A DNA stretch of 64,000 nucleotides. It comes from an uncultured Gemmatimonadota bacterium. GTDB taxonomy: Bacteria; Gemmatimonadota; Gemmatimonadetes; Longimicrobiales; Longimicrobiaceae. This document shows positions 1 to 10,467 of the stretch, piece by piece. The number at the start of each line of letters is the position of its first letter. Position 1 is the stretch's first letter. The stretch is from positions 1 through 64,000 of the forward strand of contig CADCTW010000243.1 in assembly GCA_902805735.1 (NCBI GenBank), in the 5' to 3' direction. The notes under the pieces are model-generated. The model saw only the letters and a program-made list of their open reading frames with translations. It was not told the origin of the DNA and made no database searches. The position numbers and the translations under genes were made by a program.

Positions 1-2
1 CC

Positions 3-146
3 GAGCGCGCGCGCGGCAGCGCCCGGTGCGCTCAGCTCAACGCCCTCGCCGCCCAGCTCGACCGGGACGCGCGCGGCGCGGCCGACGCGGCGCGCGTCAC
101 CGCCATGGCCGCCGCGGTCCGCGACCTGGCGCGCGCGACGCGCTAG
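3..146 (+). CDS. C-terminal fragment of an Ala/Arg-rich CDS truncated by the window edge
   Basis: Open frame from base 3 to TAG at 144-146 (...LNALAAQLDRDARGAADAARVTAMAAAVRDLARATR*), followed by a terminator-like hairpin. Confidence 0.5.
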   Translation, partial: ERARGSARCAQLNALAAQLDRDARGAADAARVTAMAAAVRDLARATR

Positions 147-157
147 GAACAGCGGAT

Positions 158-221
158 CTCACACAGAGGCACAGAGACACGGAGAGAAGCACTCCTCCGT
201 GTCTCTGTACCTCTCTGTGAG
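158..221. terminator. Long imperfect hairpin (27-nt arms, 25/27 paired)
   Basis: ctcacacagaggcacagagacacggag (158-184) / ctccgtgtctctgtacctctctgtgag (195-221). Confidence 0.6.
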
Positions 222-244
222 CCCCCAATGGGCCTGCGGACGCG

Positions 245-282
245 AGAAGGCCCTCCAGCGCGAATGCGTTGGAGGGCCTTCT
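245..282 (-). terminator. 13-bp hairpin just downstream (minus strand) of the left tRNA 3'-end repeat
   Basis: agaaggccctcca / tggagggccttct. Confidence 0.6.
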
Positions 283-290
283 CTTATCAC

Positions 291-335
291 AGTCGGGACG
301 GCCGGATTTGAACCGGCGACCCCCTGAACCCCATT
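291..335 (-). repeat. Left att-like direct repeat: 3' part of tRNA-Pro(GGG)-like gene, anticodon loop to acceptor
   Basis: Exact 45-bp match to 44432-44476; reverse complement aatggggttcagggggtcgccggttcaaatccggccgtcccgact has T-stem GCCGG/CCGGC, loop TTCAAAT and anticodon loop ATGGGGT. Confidence 0.8.
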
Positions 336-480
336 CGGAGGCCTATAGGGTCGTAATGCCACAATCCGTTGTACTTCCTGGCAATTCGCAGTTCGGGTGT
401 AGCATCGCGTGCCTGTCAGAAGCGGCCCCGTAGCACAGGACTCACCGAGATACTCGCTTCGCGACGATGGGCATCTTGTC

Positions 481-506
481 CTCACACGCGCATGTGCGCG
501 TGTGAG
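481..506. repeat. 26-bp palindrome (12-bp arms) with a 22-bp alternating Pu/Py core
   Basis: CTCACACGCGCA TG TGCGCGTGTGAG. Confidence 0.85.
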
Positions 507-925
507 GGCAGTAGCCCGGTCAGCACGTGCAGACCGGGTCCGGAGCGTGTGACATCGGGTGCCATGTGAGCGTGTTCTCCGTAACCACTGATACCACATC
601 GCGCTTGCGGACGCCTGAACCCGGACGGTAGGTGCAGTATTTCCGCACGCGCCGCGCCCGTGACGTCGTGCCCGCCGGCGGACGCGACGTTACGGACCCA
701 CGCCCCAATGCACCGGGAGAGGGTGCCGTGGGGGGAGCTCATCGGGCTGGTGCGCCCCGGATTTGCGGAGCCGCGCGGCTCCGATCCTCTGCTGACGGAT
801 TGACTCTACCGGGCTGGCGGGGCTGGCTCCCCGTTCGTATGTTCCCAGGCCGGCGGGCGGTCCGCACCGCCGGTCCTCCCGCTGCAGTTCACCTCCTCCG
901 GCACCCCCTCTCCGGAGCGCCTCCG

Positions 926-3900
926 TTGAACGGCTGGATCCTCAAGCACGCGCATCTGGGCATCGGCAAGGTCGTCGCGCACGACGGGCGGACCCTGCGC
1001 GTCCGTTATGTGGAGGGCGGAGCTGAACTCACCCTCGGGCCCACGGCGATCCAGGAAGGCGTCCTGGTGCGGGTTCCTCTGGCACCGGGCGCACGCTGCA
1101 CCGTAGAGGGGAGCGCATGCACCGTACACAGCCTCGCAGATGGGGGCGGAGACGGCCCCTTCCGGTACAGGGTGCAGCGGGAGGATGGAACCACCGCGTT
1201 GGTGAGCGAGGTGGACTTGGCGCCGTTTCCCGGGGAGGTGACGACTGACCCGCTGCTCCAGCTCGCGAGCGCGGATGCGCACCCGTACGCACTCTTTGCC
1301 GCCCGGGAGTGGCTGGTGCGGTCGCACTCGCGCCTGGTCAGGAACGCGGGTGGGTTCCAGGCGCTCTTGTCGAGCCGCATCGACCTGCGCCCCCACCAGG
1401 CGTACGTCGCCGGCGTGATTGTCGGCGACTGGCGCAGGCGGTACATACTGGCGGACGAGGTAGGTCTGGGGAAGACCATCGAGGCAGGGGTCGTCATCCA
1501 CGACCTCCTCCTGCAGAAGCCGGACGCCCGGATTTTGGTGATCTGCCCAGGGGAGCTGACGCAGCAGTGGTTATGCGAGATCTTCTCCAAGTTCGGTGGG
1601 CACGTTTTCACCCTGGTCGACCTGCACGATCCGGAGGCGGTGAGGCCGGGTGTGCTGCGGAAGGCTATCGTTTCGACCGCGCTCGCGGGCTTTCGACTCT
1701 CGGAAACGCTCGCCGCCGTCCCATGGGACATGGTCGTGGTGGACGAGGTGCACCACCTCCTCCAGGCGCCGCGGCTCTACGCCCTTGTCGAACGCCTGTC
1801 GCGCTCGGTGAAGGCGCTCCTTCTGCTCAGCGCCCTTCCCGCTCAACGCCGCGAAGACGAGTTCCTGCGCCTGCTCAGGCTGCTGGAACCGGACCGGTAC
1901 GGATCGGAAACGGCGGACGATTTCCGGGCACTCCACGCCGTCCAGCGGGAGGTGGGACTCCGGTTGCGTCGGCTCTCCGCGCGGGCGCAGGAACTACAGG
2001 CCGGTGAGGTGTCCGTCGGCGACGTCGCGCGTGTCGCACGGCGGCTGCTGGACGTGCCGGCGCTCGCCCGTGACGGCCGGTTGCTCCGCGCCGTGGACGC
2101 GCTCGCTCATCAGGAGGCCACGGCTGCGCAAGCGGCGGACGAGATCGTCGCCTATGTGGCGGACCGGTACCGCGTCAACCGGCGCATCCTCCGCAACCGG
2201 CGGCAGCACTTGATCGAACGCGGCGAGATCGCCGCGATCCAGCGCCACCTCGAGGTGCATCCCTACGAACCGGGACAGCTGGAGCGAGAGGCAGCTGACA
2301 GCGTGGTCGAGTTGGTGTGCACGGCCCGGAGCGCTGGCCTCGCCCCCGAAGTCGTACACGCGCTCGCGCGCGTGTCGCTGCAGAGCCTGGTTTCGCCGGG
2401 CGCGGTGTCCGGGCTCGTCGGCGATCTGGCGCGCGCCGTGCCCTCCGGCGGCACCGACGAAGACGCCGCGTACGCAGCGTCCGGGCACCTCGCCGGGTAC
2501 GCCGAGTGGCCCGTGTATCGGCAGATCCTCGCCCGGGTGGCCCGGCCGTTCCTAGACGATGCCGTCGTTGCCCGCGCGCTGGAGCGTGCCCGCGCGTGGC
2601 AGGCTTCGTCGCAGGGCGCGGCGCGGATCCGGCACATCGCGGCGCTGCTGCGCGCCCGGACGGCAGACGGCGCTCCCCCGCCCAAGATCCTCCTGTTCGC
2701 GGGCTTCCCTGGCGCGTGCACCGAGGTGGCGGCGGCACTCGGAGGGGCGTTTGGAGCGGCCGCGGTGAGGGAATTCCGCCACGACCTCCCGCGCGACGTG
2801 AAGGAAGAGAACGTGCGCGCCTTTGCCACCAACCCTGCCGTGTGGGTGCTCGTGTCAGACGAAACGGGCGGCGAGGGACGGAACTTCCAGTTTGTGGACG
2901 AGGTGGTGCACGTCGACACGCCCTGGAGCGTGGCGCGAGTGGAACAGCGGATCGGACGACTGGACAGGATTGGACGCGAGGCCGTGCGGCCGGAGGTGCT
3001 CTCCCGGGTTATCGTGGCGGAGGGGACAACGGAGGCCGGGCTGGTCCAGTGCTACGCCGAAGGGATCGGCGTATACGGGGCCTCCGTCAGCGGGCTGGAG
3101 TTCGCGCTGCGCGACGTGGAGCGCGGGATCATCGAGGAGGCGCTGGTCGGGGGGTACGACGGGATGTGCGACCGCGCCCCGGAGATCCGGGAGGCGCTCT
3201 CCCAGGAACGGGCACGGGACGAGGGCGAAACGGTCCTAGATGAGGCATCCTTCGGCCGCTCGTCTTCCGAGCGGCTCCGGCACGTGCACCACTCGGCGCG
3301 TGTCGAAGCGGAGCTGGAGCGTTCGTTCGTGCGCTACGTGCGGAGCGTGTCCTCCAAACGTGCCGCCCGGGCGGACGACGACCGGCGGCACCCCGAAGGA
3401 GTCTGGACGCTGCACCCGGACGAGTTCCGCCACGGCGTCCTTCCGCGCGCGGAGGACGGGCAGGCGGAAATCTTCCGAAAGGCCCACGGGACGTTCCGCC
3501 GCGCCATTGCGCAGGTCCGACCGGACCTCGAGTTCTTCACCGCTGGCCACCCGCTGTTCGACGCAATCGTTCGGTCCCTGGGCGCGTCCGTAGCCGGGCG
3601 AACCTACGCCATCTCGTGCGCGGCGAGCGGGCGTCCCAGCTGGACCGGGTTCGAGTTCGTGTTCCGCGCCGAGCCGGATTGGAACGCCGTCGCTTCTCAA
3701 CCTGGCCTCGCCGCGCGGGTGGCCGAGCCGTTCACCGCTCCCCCGGTGCACCTGTTCTGCACCACGGAAGGCGTGGTAGTGGAGGACGGCGACGCGCTGA
3801 TCCGTCTTCGCCAGGGACTCCAGATGCCCGACCAGGGAAGAACTTGGGTGGACATCCAGTCTGCCCGGCTCCTGGGGATTCTGGGGGGCCAGATGGGCAG

Positions 3901-4159
3901 CGATTGGCAGGGCGTCCTCCTCGGCATCCACGGCGCCGCCCACGACCGCGCCCGCGAGCAACTCGCCTCCCGGCTGGAGGGTTCGCTCGCGGCGGAGGAC
4001 GCAAAGACCGCCGAGTCGCTCCGCCAGATCCGCATGGCAGGTGTTCCCGCCGACTCCGGTGAGGCGGAGGCGCTCGAGTGCCTTCGCGCCGCCCGGGCGC
4101 AGTGGTCGGTGGTGCTCGACTCCGTGGGATTCCTGGCCGTGAATGTGGGGCGGGCGTGA
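926..4159 (+). CDS. dpdE: SNF2/RapA-like helicase, DpdE-like
   Basis: Walker A LADEVGLGKT, DEVH box, C-terminal helicase motif GRNFQFVDEVVHVDTPWSVARVEQRIGRLDRIGR; first gene of the cluster. TTG 926 preferred over ATG 632. Confidence 0.75.
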   Translation: MNGWILKHAHLGIGKVVAHDGRTLRVRYVEGGAELTLGPTAIQEGVLVRVPLAPGARCTVEGSACTVHSLADGGGDGPFRYRVQREDGTTALVSEVDLAPFPGEVTTDPLLQLASADAHPYALFAAREWLVRSHSRLVRNAGGFQALLSSRIDLRPHQAYVAGVIVGDWRRRYILADEVGLGKTIEAGVVIHDLLLQKPDARILVICPGELTQQWLCEIFSKFGGHVFTLVDLHDPEAVRPGVLRKAIVSTALAGFRLSETLAAVPWDMVVVDEVHHLLQAPRLYALVERLSRSVKALLLLSALPAQRREDEFLRLLRLLEPDRYGSETADDFRALHAVQREVGLRLRRLSARAQELQAGEVSVGDVARVARRLLDVPALARDGRLLRAVDALAHQEATAAQAADEIVAYVADRYRVNRRILRNRRQHLIERGEIAAIQRHLEVHPYEPGQLEREAADSVVELVCTARSAGLAPEVVHALARVSLQSLVSPGAVSGLVGDLARAVPSGGTDEDAAYAASGHLAGYAEWPVYRQILARVARPFLDDAVVARALERARAWQASSQGAARIRHIAALLRARTADGAPPPKILLFAGFPGACTEVAAALGGAFGAAAVREFRHDLPRDVKEENVRAFATNPAVWVLVSDETGGEGRNFQFVDEVVHVDTPWSVARVEQRIGRLDRIGREAVRPEVLSRVIVAEGTTEAGLVQCYAEGIGVYGASVSGLEFALRDVERGIIEEALVGGYDGMCDRAPEIREALSQERARDEGETVLDEASFGRSSSERLRHVHHSARVEAELERSFVRYVRSVSSKRAARADDDRRHPEGVWTLHPDEFRHGVLPRAEDGQAEIFRKAHGTFRRAIAQVRPDLEFFTAGHPLFDAIVRSLGASVAGRTYAISCAASGRPSWTGFEFVFRAEPDWNAVASQPGLAARVAEPFTAPPVHLFCTTEGVVVEDGDALIRLRQGLQMPDQGRTWVDIQSARLLGILGGQMGSDWQGVLLGIHGAAHDRAREQLASRLEGSLAAEDAKTAESLRQIRMAGVPADSGEAEALECLRAARAQWSVVLDSVGFLAVNVGRA

Positions 4160-6534
4160 GCGCGCTGCGTACGCTACTGGTTGACTCGCTCCGCGCGGGG
4201 CATGCGCCGGATGACGCCGGAGCCCGGCCTGGAGGCCCGCCGTCCTCGGACGGCGCGATCTGGCGGTTCCTGCGGGCGTGGGGGGCCTCAGGCACGCTCA
4301 CCGCGGATTGCGCCGTCCTCCTTCGCCAGGTCGCGCGCTGGGGGGACATCTACGTCGGCTCTGCCCCCGAAGGGTGGCGCGCGGTGCTGGCTTCGGCCGG
4401 TGTGGCCATCACCCACGCTGGCGTACTGCGGGCGGATGTCTTCCGGCCCGGCTGGCTCGGATACGTCGCGGACCCTCTGCCGGTGCTGCGACGATGGGAC
4501 GAATCCGTCCCTGGCGAGCGCTTTCTCGAGGCGTTCGGCTACACCACGTGGCAGTCCCAGGCGCAGAAAGAGTGCGCCTGGACGGTGCTCACCGCTCCTC
4601 CGGGGTCGTGCACACTCGTGGCGCTCCCCACCGGCTCCGGGAAGAGTCTGTGCTTCCAAATGCTTCCCCGCTTCGGCCGCGGGCTCACCGTCGTCGTGGT
4701 CCCCACGGTCGCGCTCGCGCTGGATCAGTGGCGCAGCGCCTGGACGCTGTTCCGGGATATCCCGGGGGTGAACCCGAGCTACTTCGCGTCTGGCGACCGC
4801 GCTGCGGCGACCGTATGCGAGGACGTCCGCACCGGACGCACCCGGCTGGTATTCACGTCGCCGGAGGCATGCGTATCGGGACGGCTCCGGACAACCTTGG
4901 AAGAGGCGGCCGCCGAGGGCAGGCTGGACAACCTCGTCGTGGACGAAGCCCACATGGTGGAGACCTGGGGTGCCTACTTCCGCGTAGACTTCCAACTGCT
5001 GGCCACGCGACGTAGACAGTGGTTGGCACTGTCCGGTGGGAGGATGCGCACGCAACTGCTCTCCGCGACCTTCACACCCGCCGGACGCGCCACGCTGCGC
5101 GCCCTGTTCGGAGGTGACGGATGGAGCGAGGTCGTGAGCCAGCGCCTGCGGCCGGAGCCCGCATATCACCTCCGAGAGTTCGCCGACGCCGCCGAACGCC
5201 GGCGTGCCGTTCTGGAGTGCGCGTGGCGGCTCCCGCGGCCGGCGGTGTTCTACACGACGGAGGTTGCGGACGCACTCGACCTGGAGCGGGAGCTCCGCTC
5301 AGAGGGGTTCTCCCGCGTGGGATGCTTCACGGGTGACACACCTGGCGGCGAGCGCGTGCGGCTGTTGGATGCCTGGCGCGCCGACGGGATCGACCTGATG
5401 GTCGCCACTTCGGCGTTCGGCATGGGAGTGGACAAGGGCGACGTGCGCGCGGTTGTCCACGCCTGCCTCCCCGAGAACCTGCACAGATACTATCAGGAGG
5501 TCGGCCGCAGCGGCCGCGATGGTTACTCCTCGGTATGCGTGCTCCTCCCTACGCGGCAGGACGAGCACACCGCTCGCACGATGACGCCGAAGCTGATCGG
5601 CGACGAACTGGGGGACGAGCGATGGCGCGCTGTCTGGGCGACGCGAGAGGGAGCGGAGGAGGTGCGCACCTATCGGGTGCGTGCCGACGCCCAGCGCCTG
5701 GGATTGCTCGGAACCCGTTCGGGGCGGCGGAATGCCGACTGGAACAAACGGTTGCTCCTCCTCATGCAGCGGGCGGGGCTGCTGGACCTCCTCGACGCGA
5801 CCCGGACGGCGGATGGGGCGCAGTGGCTGGTACTCCGGATCAAAGAGGGGTTCGATCCGCACGCCCGCGCCCTCGGGCCGGTGCTGGCCGAGCACCGCAG
5901 CGCCGAAGTTGCGGGCGCTCTCGCCGACGTGGACCGGATGGTGGAGTACGTCCGCAGAGGGGCACCGCTTTGTCGCACCCTGACCCGCACCTACGGTGAA
6001 GGCACCGAGCGCGCTTGCGGCGGATGCCCCGGTTGCCGCGTGCGGGGTCGCGAACCGGGCGAGTGCCCTCCGCTTCCGATTGAGGCATCCCCCCCGGACG
6101 AGGACGCCCGCCGCATTGTGGTGGCCGGGTGCCCGCACCCGCTGCGCCACCGGACGGACTTCGTGCGTCTGGTGAGGCGGATCGTGGAGGGCAGGTATGC
6201 GCGCCGCTTCGTGTGCGCGCCCGCCCTCCAGAGGGCGCTCTGCGACACATTGGCGCAGGCAGTGGGCGATCCGCCCCCGGTCCCGTACCGGGTGGACTCG
6301 CTGGGCGGCGTTCCGTTCGCCCCCGCGCTAGCCGAGACCCTCGTGGTGCTGCACGTCGACGAGCTCCACCCGGCGCTGCTCCACGAACGGCGCGGCGGGA
6401 CGGTAGTCCACCTCGTCACGGCGGGCACACCGCTCCTAGACTTCAACGGGCGCTACCCGTTCGAGGCCGAGGGCGCCGCGCTCCACCCCCACCCCGACGC
6501 ATGGCTCCAGGAGGCCCCGCCCCTTGTTCACTGA
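4156..6534 (+). CDS. dpdF: RecQ-like helicase, DpdF-like
   Basis: LPTGSGKSLCFQMLP, VVDEAHM, YYQEVGRSGRDG, Cys cluster CGGCPGC; GTG overlaps dpdE stop (GTGA). Confidence 0.75.
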   Translation: MSALRTLLVDSLRAGHAPDDAGARPGGPPSSDGAIWRFLRAWGASGTLTADCAVLLRQVARWGDIYVGSAPEGWRAVLASAGVAITHAGVLRADVFRPGWLGYVADPLPVLRRWDESVPGERFLEAFGYTTWQSQAQKECAWTVLTAPPGSCTLVALPTGSGKSLCFQMLPRFGRGLTVVVVPTVALALDQWRSAWTLFRDIPGVNPSYFASGDRAAATVCEDVRTGRTRLVFTSPEACVSGRLRTTLEEAAAEGRLDNLVVDEAHMVETWGAYFRVDFQLLATRRRQWLALSGGRMRTQLLSATFTPAGRATLRALFGGDGWSEVVSQRLRPEPAYHLREFADAAERRRAVLECAWRLPRPAVFYTTEVADALDLERELRSEGFSRVGCFTGDTPGGERVRLLDAWRADGIDLMVATSAFGMGVDKGDVRAVVHACLPENLHRYYQEVGRSGRDGYSSVCVLLPTRQDEHTARTMTPKLIGDELGDERWRAVWATREGAEEVRTYRVRADAQRLGLLGTRSGRRNADWNKRLLLLMQRAGLLDLLDATRTADGAQWLVLRIKEGFDPHARALGPVLAEHRSAEVAGALADVDRMVEYVRRGAPLCRTLTRTYGEGTERACGGCPGCRVRGREPGECPPLPIEASPPDEDARRIVVAGCPHPLRHRTDFVRLVRRIVEGRYARRFVCAPALQRALCDTLAQAVGDPPPVPYRVDSLGGVPFAPALAETLVVLHVDELHPALLHERRGGTVVHLVTAGTPLLDFNGRYPFEAEGAALHPHPDAWLQEAPPLVH

Positions 6535-7381
6535 CCAGCCGGTTACCCCGACCCGCGTCGAAACGCTGGTCGACCTGCTGCGCCAAACACGCTACCAGTT
6601 CGACCGCGAAAAGTTGGGCATGGTGCTCCAGCCCGACGAGCTGCCCAAGGTGGGCGCCGACAGCCGGCGCACCCAGACCAGCGTGGCGGTGCGCGCCGCC
6701 GTCGAACTCGGGCTCGTGGAGGAGACTGCGCGCGGCCTCCGCCTCACCTTTGAGCGCGGGGACCCTCGCCCCACGCGGGATGTCGTGCTCCAAGCCGTCG
6801 ACGAGCGCGTGCTCTCGGGCGAGGACGTGGAACCCTACTTCGCCCGGTTCTATGCGTGGCTTCTGAACGAGGGGCGCGCGGCGGACACACGGCGCAATGG
6901 CGACGAGTGGGCGAAGGCATTCGAGACGGCCGTCTACCAAGGCCGCAGCCCCAACAATCCCTTCAACGGGGCAAAGTACGACGGACTCAAGCGGTGGATC
7001 GCCTACGCGGGCCTCGGCTGGTTCGACCCACGCGGCGTGTTCCAGCCCAACCCGTTTGGGCGCGTCTCGCGCCGGCTCGACGCGATCTTCGGTGGGGACG
7101 ACGCCCTCCCCGGCGACGAGTTCATGGCGCGCGTGGGCGAGTGCTGCCCCGAGTTGGACGGCGGCGCCGTCTTCGTGCGAGCCCTCCCGGCGTGGCGGCG
7201 TGAGGCAACCACGTGCACACTCGGTCTCAGCCATGCGCTCGTAGACCTACATCTGGCGCGCCAACTGAGGCTGACGTGCGCGCGCGACAGCGGGGGGTGG
7301 AGCATCGCGGCCGCGGCGCCTCCAGTCGAGGGAACCATGCAGTCCGCACGCATCGATTTCGTGGCCCGCGCGCAAGGATGA
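6524..7381 (+). CDS. dpdG: DpdG-like protein of unknown function
   Basis: Position between RecQ-like helicase and ATPase in the dpd order; TTG start overlapping dpdF end. Confidence 0.6.
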   Translation: MFTDQPVTPTRVETLVDLLRQTRYQFDREKLGMVLQPDELPKVGADSRRTQTSVAVRAAVELGLVEETARGLRLTFERGDPRPTRDVVLQAVDERVLSGEDVEPYFARFYAWLLNEGRAADTRRNGDEWAKAFETAVYQGRSPNNPFNGAKYDGLKRWIAYAGLGWFDPRGVFQPNPFGRVSRRLDAIFGGDDALPGDEFMARVGECCPELDGGAVFVRALPAWRREATTCTLGLSHALVDLHLARQLRLTCARDSGGWSIAAAAPPVEGTMQSARIDFVARAQG

Positions 7382-10300
7382 CAATGCACACCATCAAGGC
7401 GCCCGCCGTCGTCCCCGCCGAACCGGGACGGCCCTGCTGGACCCATAAGGCGGTCGCAGTGGCGATCCCGCGGATCGCGCAGCTCGATGAGTCGCGTGTC
7501 GACTACTTCCTCGCCAGCCACACACCCATCGACGGGCTCCGCGACACGCGCACCGGTGACCTACTGGGCGAGGAGGAGCTTTTCGCGTCCATCGCCGATC
7601 CCGCCCACGGCGACGTCCTCGCGCTGGTGCACGGGGATCCCGGAACGGGAAAGTCCCACCTGATCCACTGGCTCAACCTGCGCCTCCGGCGCGCGCTTGC
7701 CGAGGGCGAACTGCAAGGCGCCGTCCCCGTTCTGGTGCAGCGCCGCAGTGGGAGCCTCCGCGACGCGCTGGAGCAACTGGTACGGCAGCTTCCGGAGGAG
7801 TTCGCCGGTTACTTGGACCCGGTGCGCAATGCGATTGACCAGATCACCCCGGAGATCGCGCGACGGGAATTGGCGGGGGAGTTGAACATGGAACTGGGCG
7901 TGCGCCGGGCCACACGAGGTCGCCCGCCCATCACCGGCGAACTGCGGCGCATCGAGGACCTGGTTGCGTCGCCCGGCTTCCGCGACTGGTTGTCCCGCGA
8001 GGGCGGACCCATCGACCGCATTGTGCGGCTCCTCAGCGACGCCAGCGAGGTGGAGGAGCGTGACGCCCCGCCGGTGTTCGCGCCGCGCGACTTCCTATTG
8101 GAGGACGGCCGCTACAACCGCGAGAACACCCCCACGGTCCTCCGCCTGATCGACGATCTGGAAGACGAGGCGGAGTTGCGCGACGAGGCCGCGCGGCACT
8201 TCAACGAGGTGCTGCCGGATGCGCTGCGTGAGGTCACCCGTCTCACCGGCAGCCTGCGTGAGATCTTCGACCGCATCCGGACAGACCTCCGCGCCCGCGG
8301 CGAGTGGCTGGCGGTATTCGTCGAGGACGTGTCCGTCATGTCAGCGCTCGACCAAGAAGTGGTCAACATGTTCGAGCCGCAGGGCCGCGACGAGCTGTGC
8401 CGGACAATCGCTGTCCTGGGGCTCACCCTGCCGGGCATGCAGCGCCTCCGCGACAACCAGAAGGAGCGCGCCACCCACACGATTTCCGTGGGCGAGGGCT
8501 CCGACACGGATTGGGTCGGTGACCGGGAAGGAGTGGCGCGGTTCACCGCGCGCTACCTGAACGCACTGCGCCTCCCGGCGGAAGAGGTGGCCGACATCGC
8601 CAGGCGGCGGAGGGCCTCGCGAGGGGACGTGGACGCCAGCGCGTGCGATGGGTGCGCGGTCCGGGAGGGATGCCATTCGGCCTTCGGATTCGTGGAGCTG
8701 GAAGGGACCCGCATAGGGACGTTCCCCTTCTCGGTGGACGCACCGCAACGCTTGGTGTCCAACCTCAACGAGGGCTCCGACGGAGTGCGCCGGAACCCCC
8801 GCGGGCTCCTGATGCATGTGGTCCACCCGGTGGTCGCGGCCCATCCGTCGCTTGAGATCGGCGAGTTTCCCTCGCTCCACCTCGCGGTCCGTCCGCCGGT
8901 ACTGCCGTACTGGGCGACGTTCGAAGAGCGTTTCTGCGGGAACTGGACACCGGCCGAGCGGACGCGGCTCCGCACCCTCGCCCAGTTCTGGATCCGTGCG
9001 GATAGCGCTGACGAGGCGGCGTCCGAGCTCGCGCGCTTCCTGGCTCCGCTCCGGTTCCCCACGTTCACGGGGGCGGCGGTCGAACGGCGCCCCGAGCCTG
9101 CGGGTACACCAGCTCCTGGCCCGCGCCCCGAGGACGGGGCCGGGCCGGCACCTGAGCCGCGGGTCCACCCGAAGCTGGAGCGGCTCCTCCGCGAACTGGA
9201 TGACTGGATGGCCGGCGGTGATCTCGCGGACGCCCACGCCCGCGAGTTGATCGCTGAGCTGGCGTTAAAGAGCATCCGCTGGGAAGACCAGCGCGAGGTG
9301 CCCCAGCGCATCTGGCGGGAGATGCTCAAAGGGTACGAGTGGGTCAACATTGAGGGGATGCGCTCCCGGCTCAAGAACCGCACCGGGTTCTCCGTCTCCA
9401 TCGAACGCTCGGCAGAGACCCGGGACCTGATTGAGTCGCTTGCCCAGTTCGAGTGGACAGGCAGCAACTCCTGGAACTTCGAGGACGGGGAGCGGCACAA
9501 GCGCCGCGTGTCCGCGTGGCTGCGCCGCCACCAGGGCCGCCTTCATGCCGCGTTGCACCCGCGCGGCGGGCTGGACCCCGAGGCGCCGGTGCGCGTGGCG
9601 GTGCAGTTCCTCGCGGCGGTATCGATGGCCGAGCGCCGAGGCCGCATCCCGGAGGAAGCGGACCGCCGCATCGCCTCGGTCCTCGCTCCGCCGGGAGAGG
9701 CGCCTCCGGTCGGGTTGTCCGCGCAGTGGCAGGGGGCGATCGCATCATTCCGGGCCCATCACTCCCGCGTCCGCGAATTCCTGCTCGGAGAGGTTACAGT
9801 GCCACAGGGAGCCACGGGCGGGATCAACTTCATCGATCCTCTGCCCATCCTGCGTGCGTTGGCGGAGTTCGATGCCAGTCCGCGCGTGGATGACCTGGAC
9901 GAGCGGTTCTTCACCCAGTTCTGGTCGTCGCGCTACGCTGCTCTCGAAGGTCTCCCGGGACTCGGTGCGCTTTCACTCTATGGGACCGTGGAGGGCGCAG
10001 CCCTCGCGGAGCTGCTGGAACGCGTACGCGCCTCCCTGGGCGAGTGGGGGTACGTGGAGGATGACCTGGCCGCATCCGTCCAGGCGTTCTTCACTGACCT
10101 CGCGGCTGAGATCAAGGCCGAGCGGGAGTCGGAGGTTTTCGCCTCGGCCCCGCTCTTCGACGGGCTGTCGGCTCGGCAGCTCGCGGACCGGACGAGGCGT
10201 TGGGCGCGCGCTGCGGGTGCAGCAGCCGTTGCGGCCGCACCCGCGGACCCTGTCGACACCCTCCTGCACGATCCGGCCCCGCTCCGCGAGGTGGACGAGC

Positions 10301-10467
10301 ACCTGACCACCGCATGTGCGCACCTTCTGCAGGTGGAAGGATGGGTGCAGCAGGAGTTGGACGACATTCTCCACTCCGGAGACCCTGACGAATGCGCGGC
10401 CGCTCTCCTGGCTGCGCTGGACAGGATCGCCGCCGTCGATCGCCCCGAAGTTGCGGAGGTTTCTTGA
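7378..10467 (+). CDS. dpdH: Large P-loop ATPase, DpdH-like
   Basis: Walker A HGDPGTGKSHLIHWLN; ATGA overlap with the dpdG stop. Confidence 0.7.
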   Translation: MTMHTIKAPAVVPAEPGRPCWTHKAVAVAIPRIAQLDESRVDYFLASHTPIDGLRDTRTGDLLGEEELFASIADPAHGDVLALVHGDPGTGKSHLIHWLNLRLRRALAEGELQGAVPVLVQRRSGSLRDALEQLVRQLPEEFAGYLDPVRNAIDQITPEIARRELAGELNMELGVRRATRGRPPITGELRRIEDLVASPGFRDWLSREGGPIDRIVRLLSDASEVEERDAPPVFAPRDFLLEDGRYNRENTPTVLRLIDDLEDEAELRDEAARHFNEVLPDALREVTRLTGSLREIFDRIRTDLRARGEWLAVFVEDVSVMSALDQEVVNMFEPQGRDELCRTIAVLGLTLPGMQRLRDNQKERATHTISVGEGSDTDWVGDREGVARFTARYLNALRLPAEEVADIARRRRASRGDVDASACDGCAVREGCHSAFGFVELEGTRIGTFPFSVDAPQRLVSNLNEGSDGVRRNPRGLLMHVVHPVVAAHPSLEIGEFPSLHLAVRPPVLPYWATFEERFCGNWTPAERTRLRTLAQFWIRADSADEAASELARFLAPLRFPTFTGAAVERRPEPAGTPAPGPRPEDGAGPAPEPRVHPKLERLLRELDDWMAGGDLADAHARELIAELALKSIRWEDQREVPQRIWREMLKGYEWVNIEGMRSRLKNRTGFSVSIERSAETRDLIESLAQFEWTGSNSWNFEDGERHKRRVSAWLRRHQGRLHAALHPRGGLDPEAPVRVAVQFLAAVSMAERRGRIPEEADRRIASVLAPPGEAPPVGLSAQWQGAIASFRAHHSRVREFLLGEVTVPQGATGGINFIDPLPILRALAEFDASPRVDDLDERFFTQFWSSRYAALEGLPGLGALSLYGTVEGAALAELLERVRASLGEWGYVEDDLAASVQAFFTDLAAEIKAERESEVFASAPLFDGLSARQLADRTRRWARAAGAAAVAAAPADPVDTLLHDPAPLREVDEHLTTACAHLLQVEGWVQQELDDILHSGDPDECAAALLAALDRIAAVDRPEVAEVS

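Noticed and set aside
291-335. Functional tRNA-Pro gene at the left repeat
   Set aside because: Only the 3' part is present; no matching 5' acceptor or anticodon 5' stem to the right. Annotated as att-like repeat.
806-2919. Several 180-240-aa minus-strand ORFs opposite dpdE
   Set aside because: Shadow ORFs; dpdE frame carries all helicase motifs.
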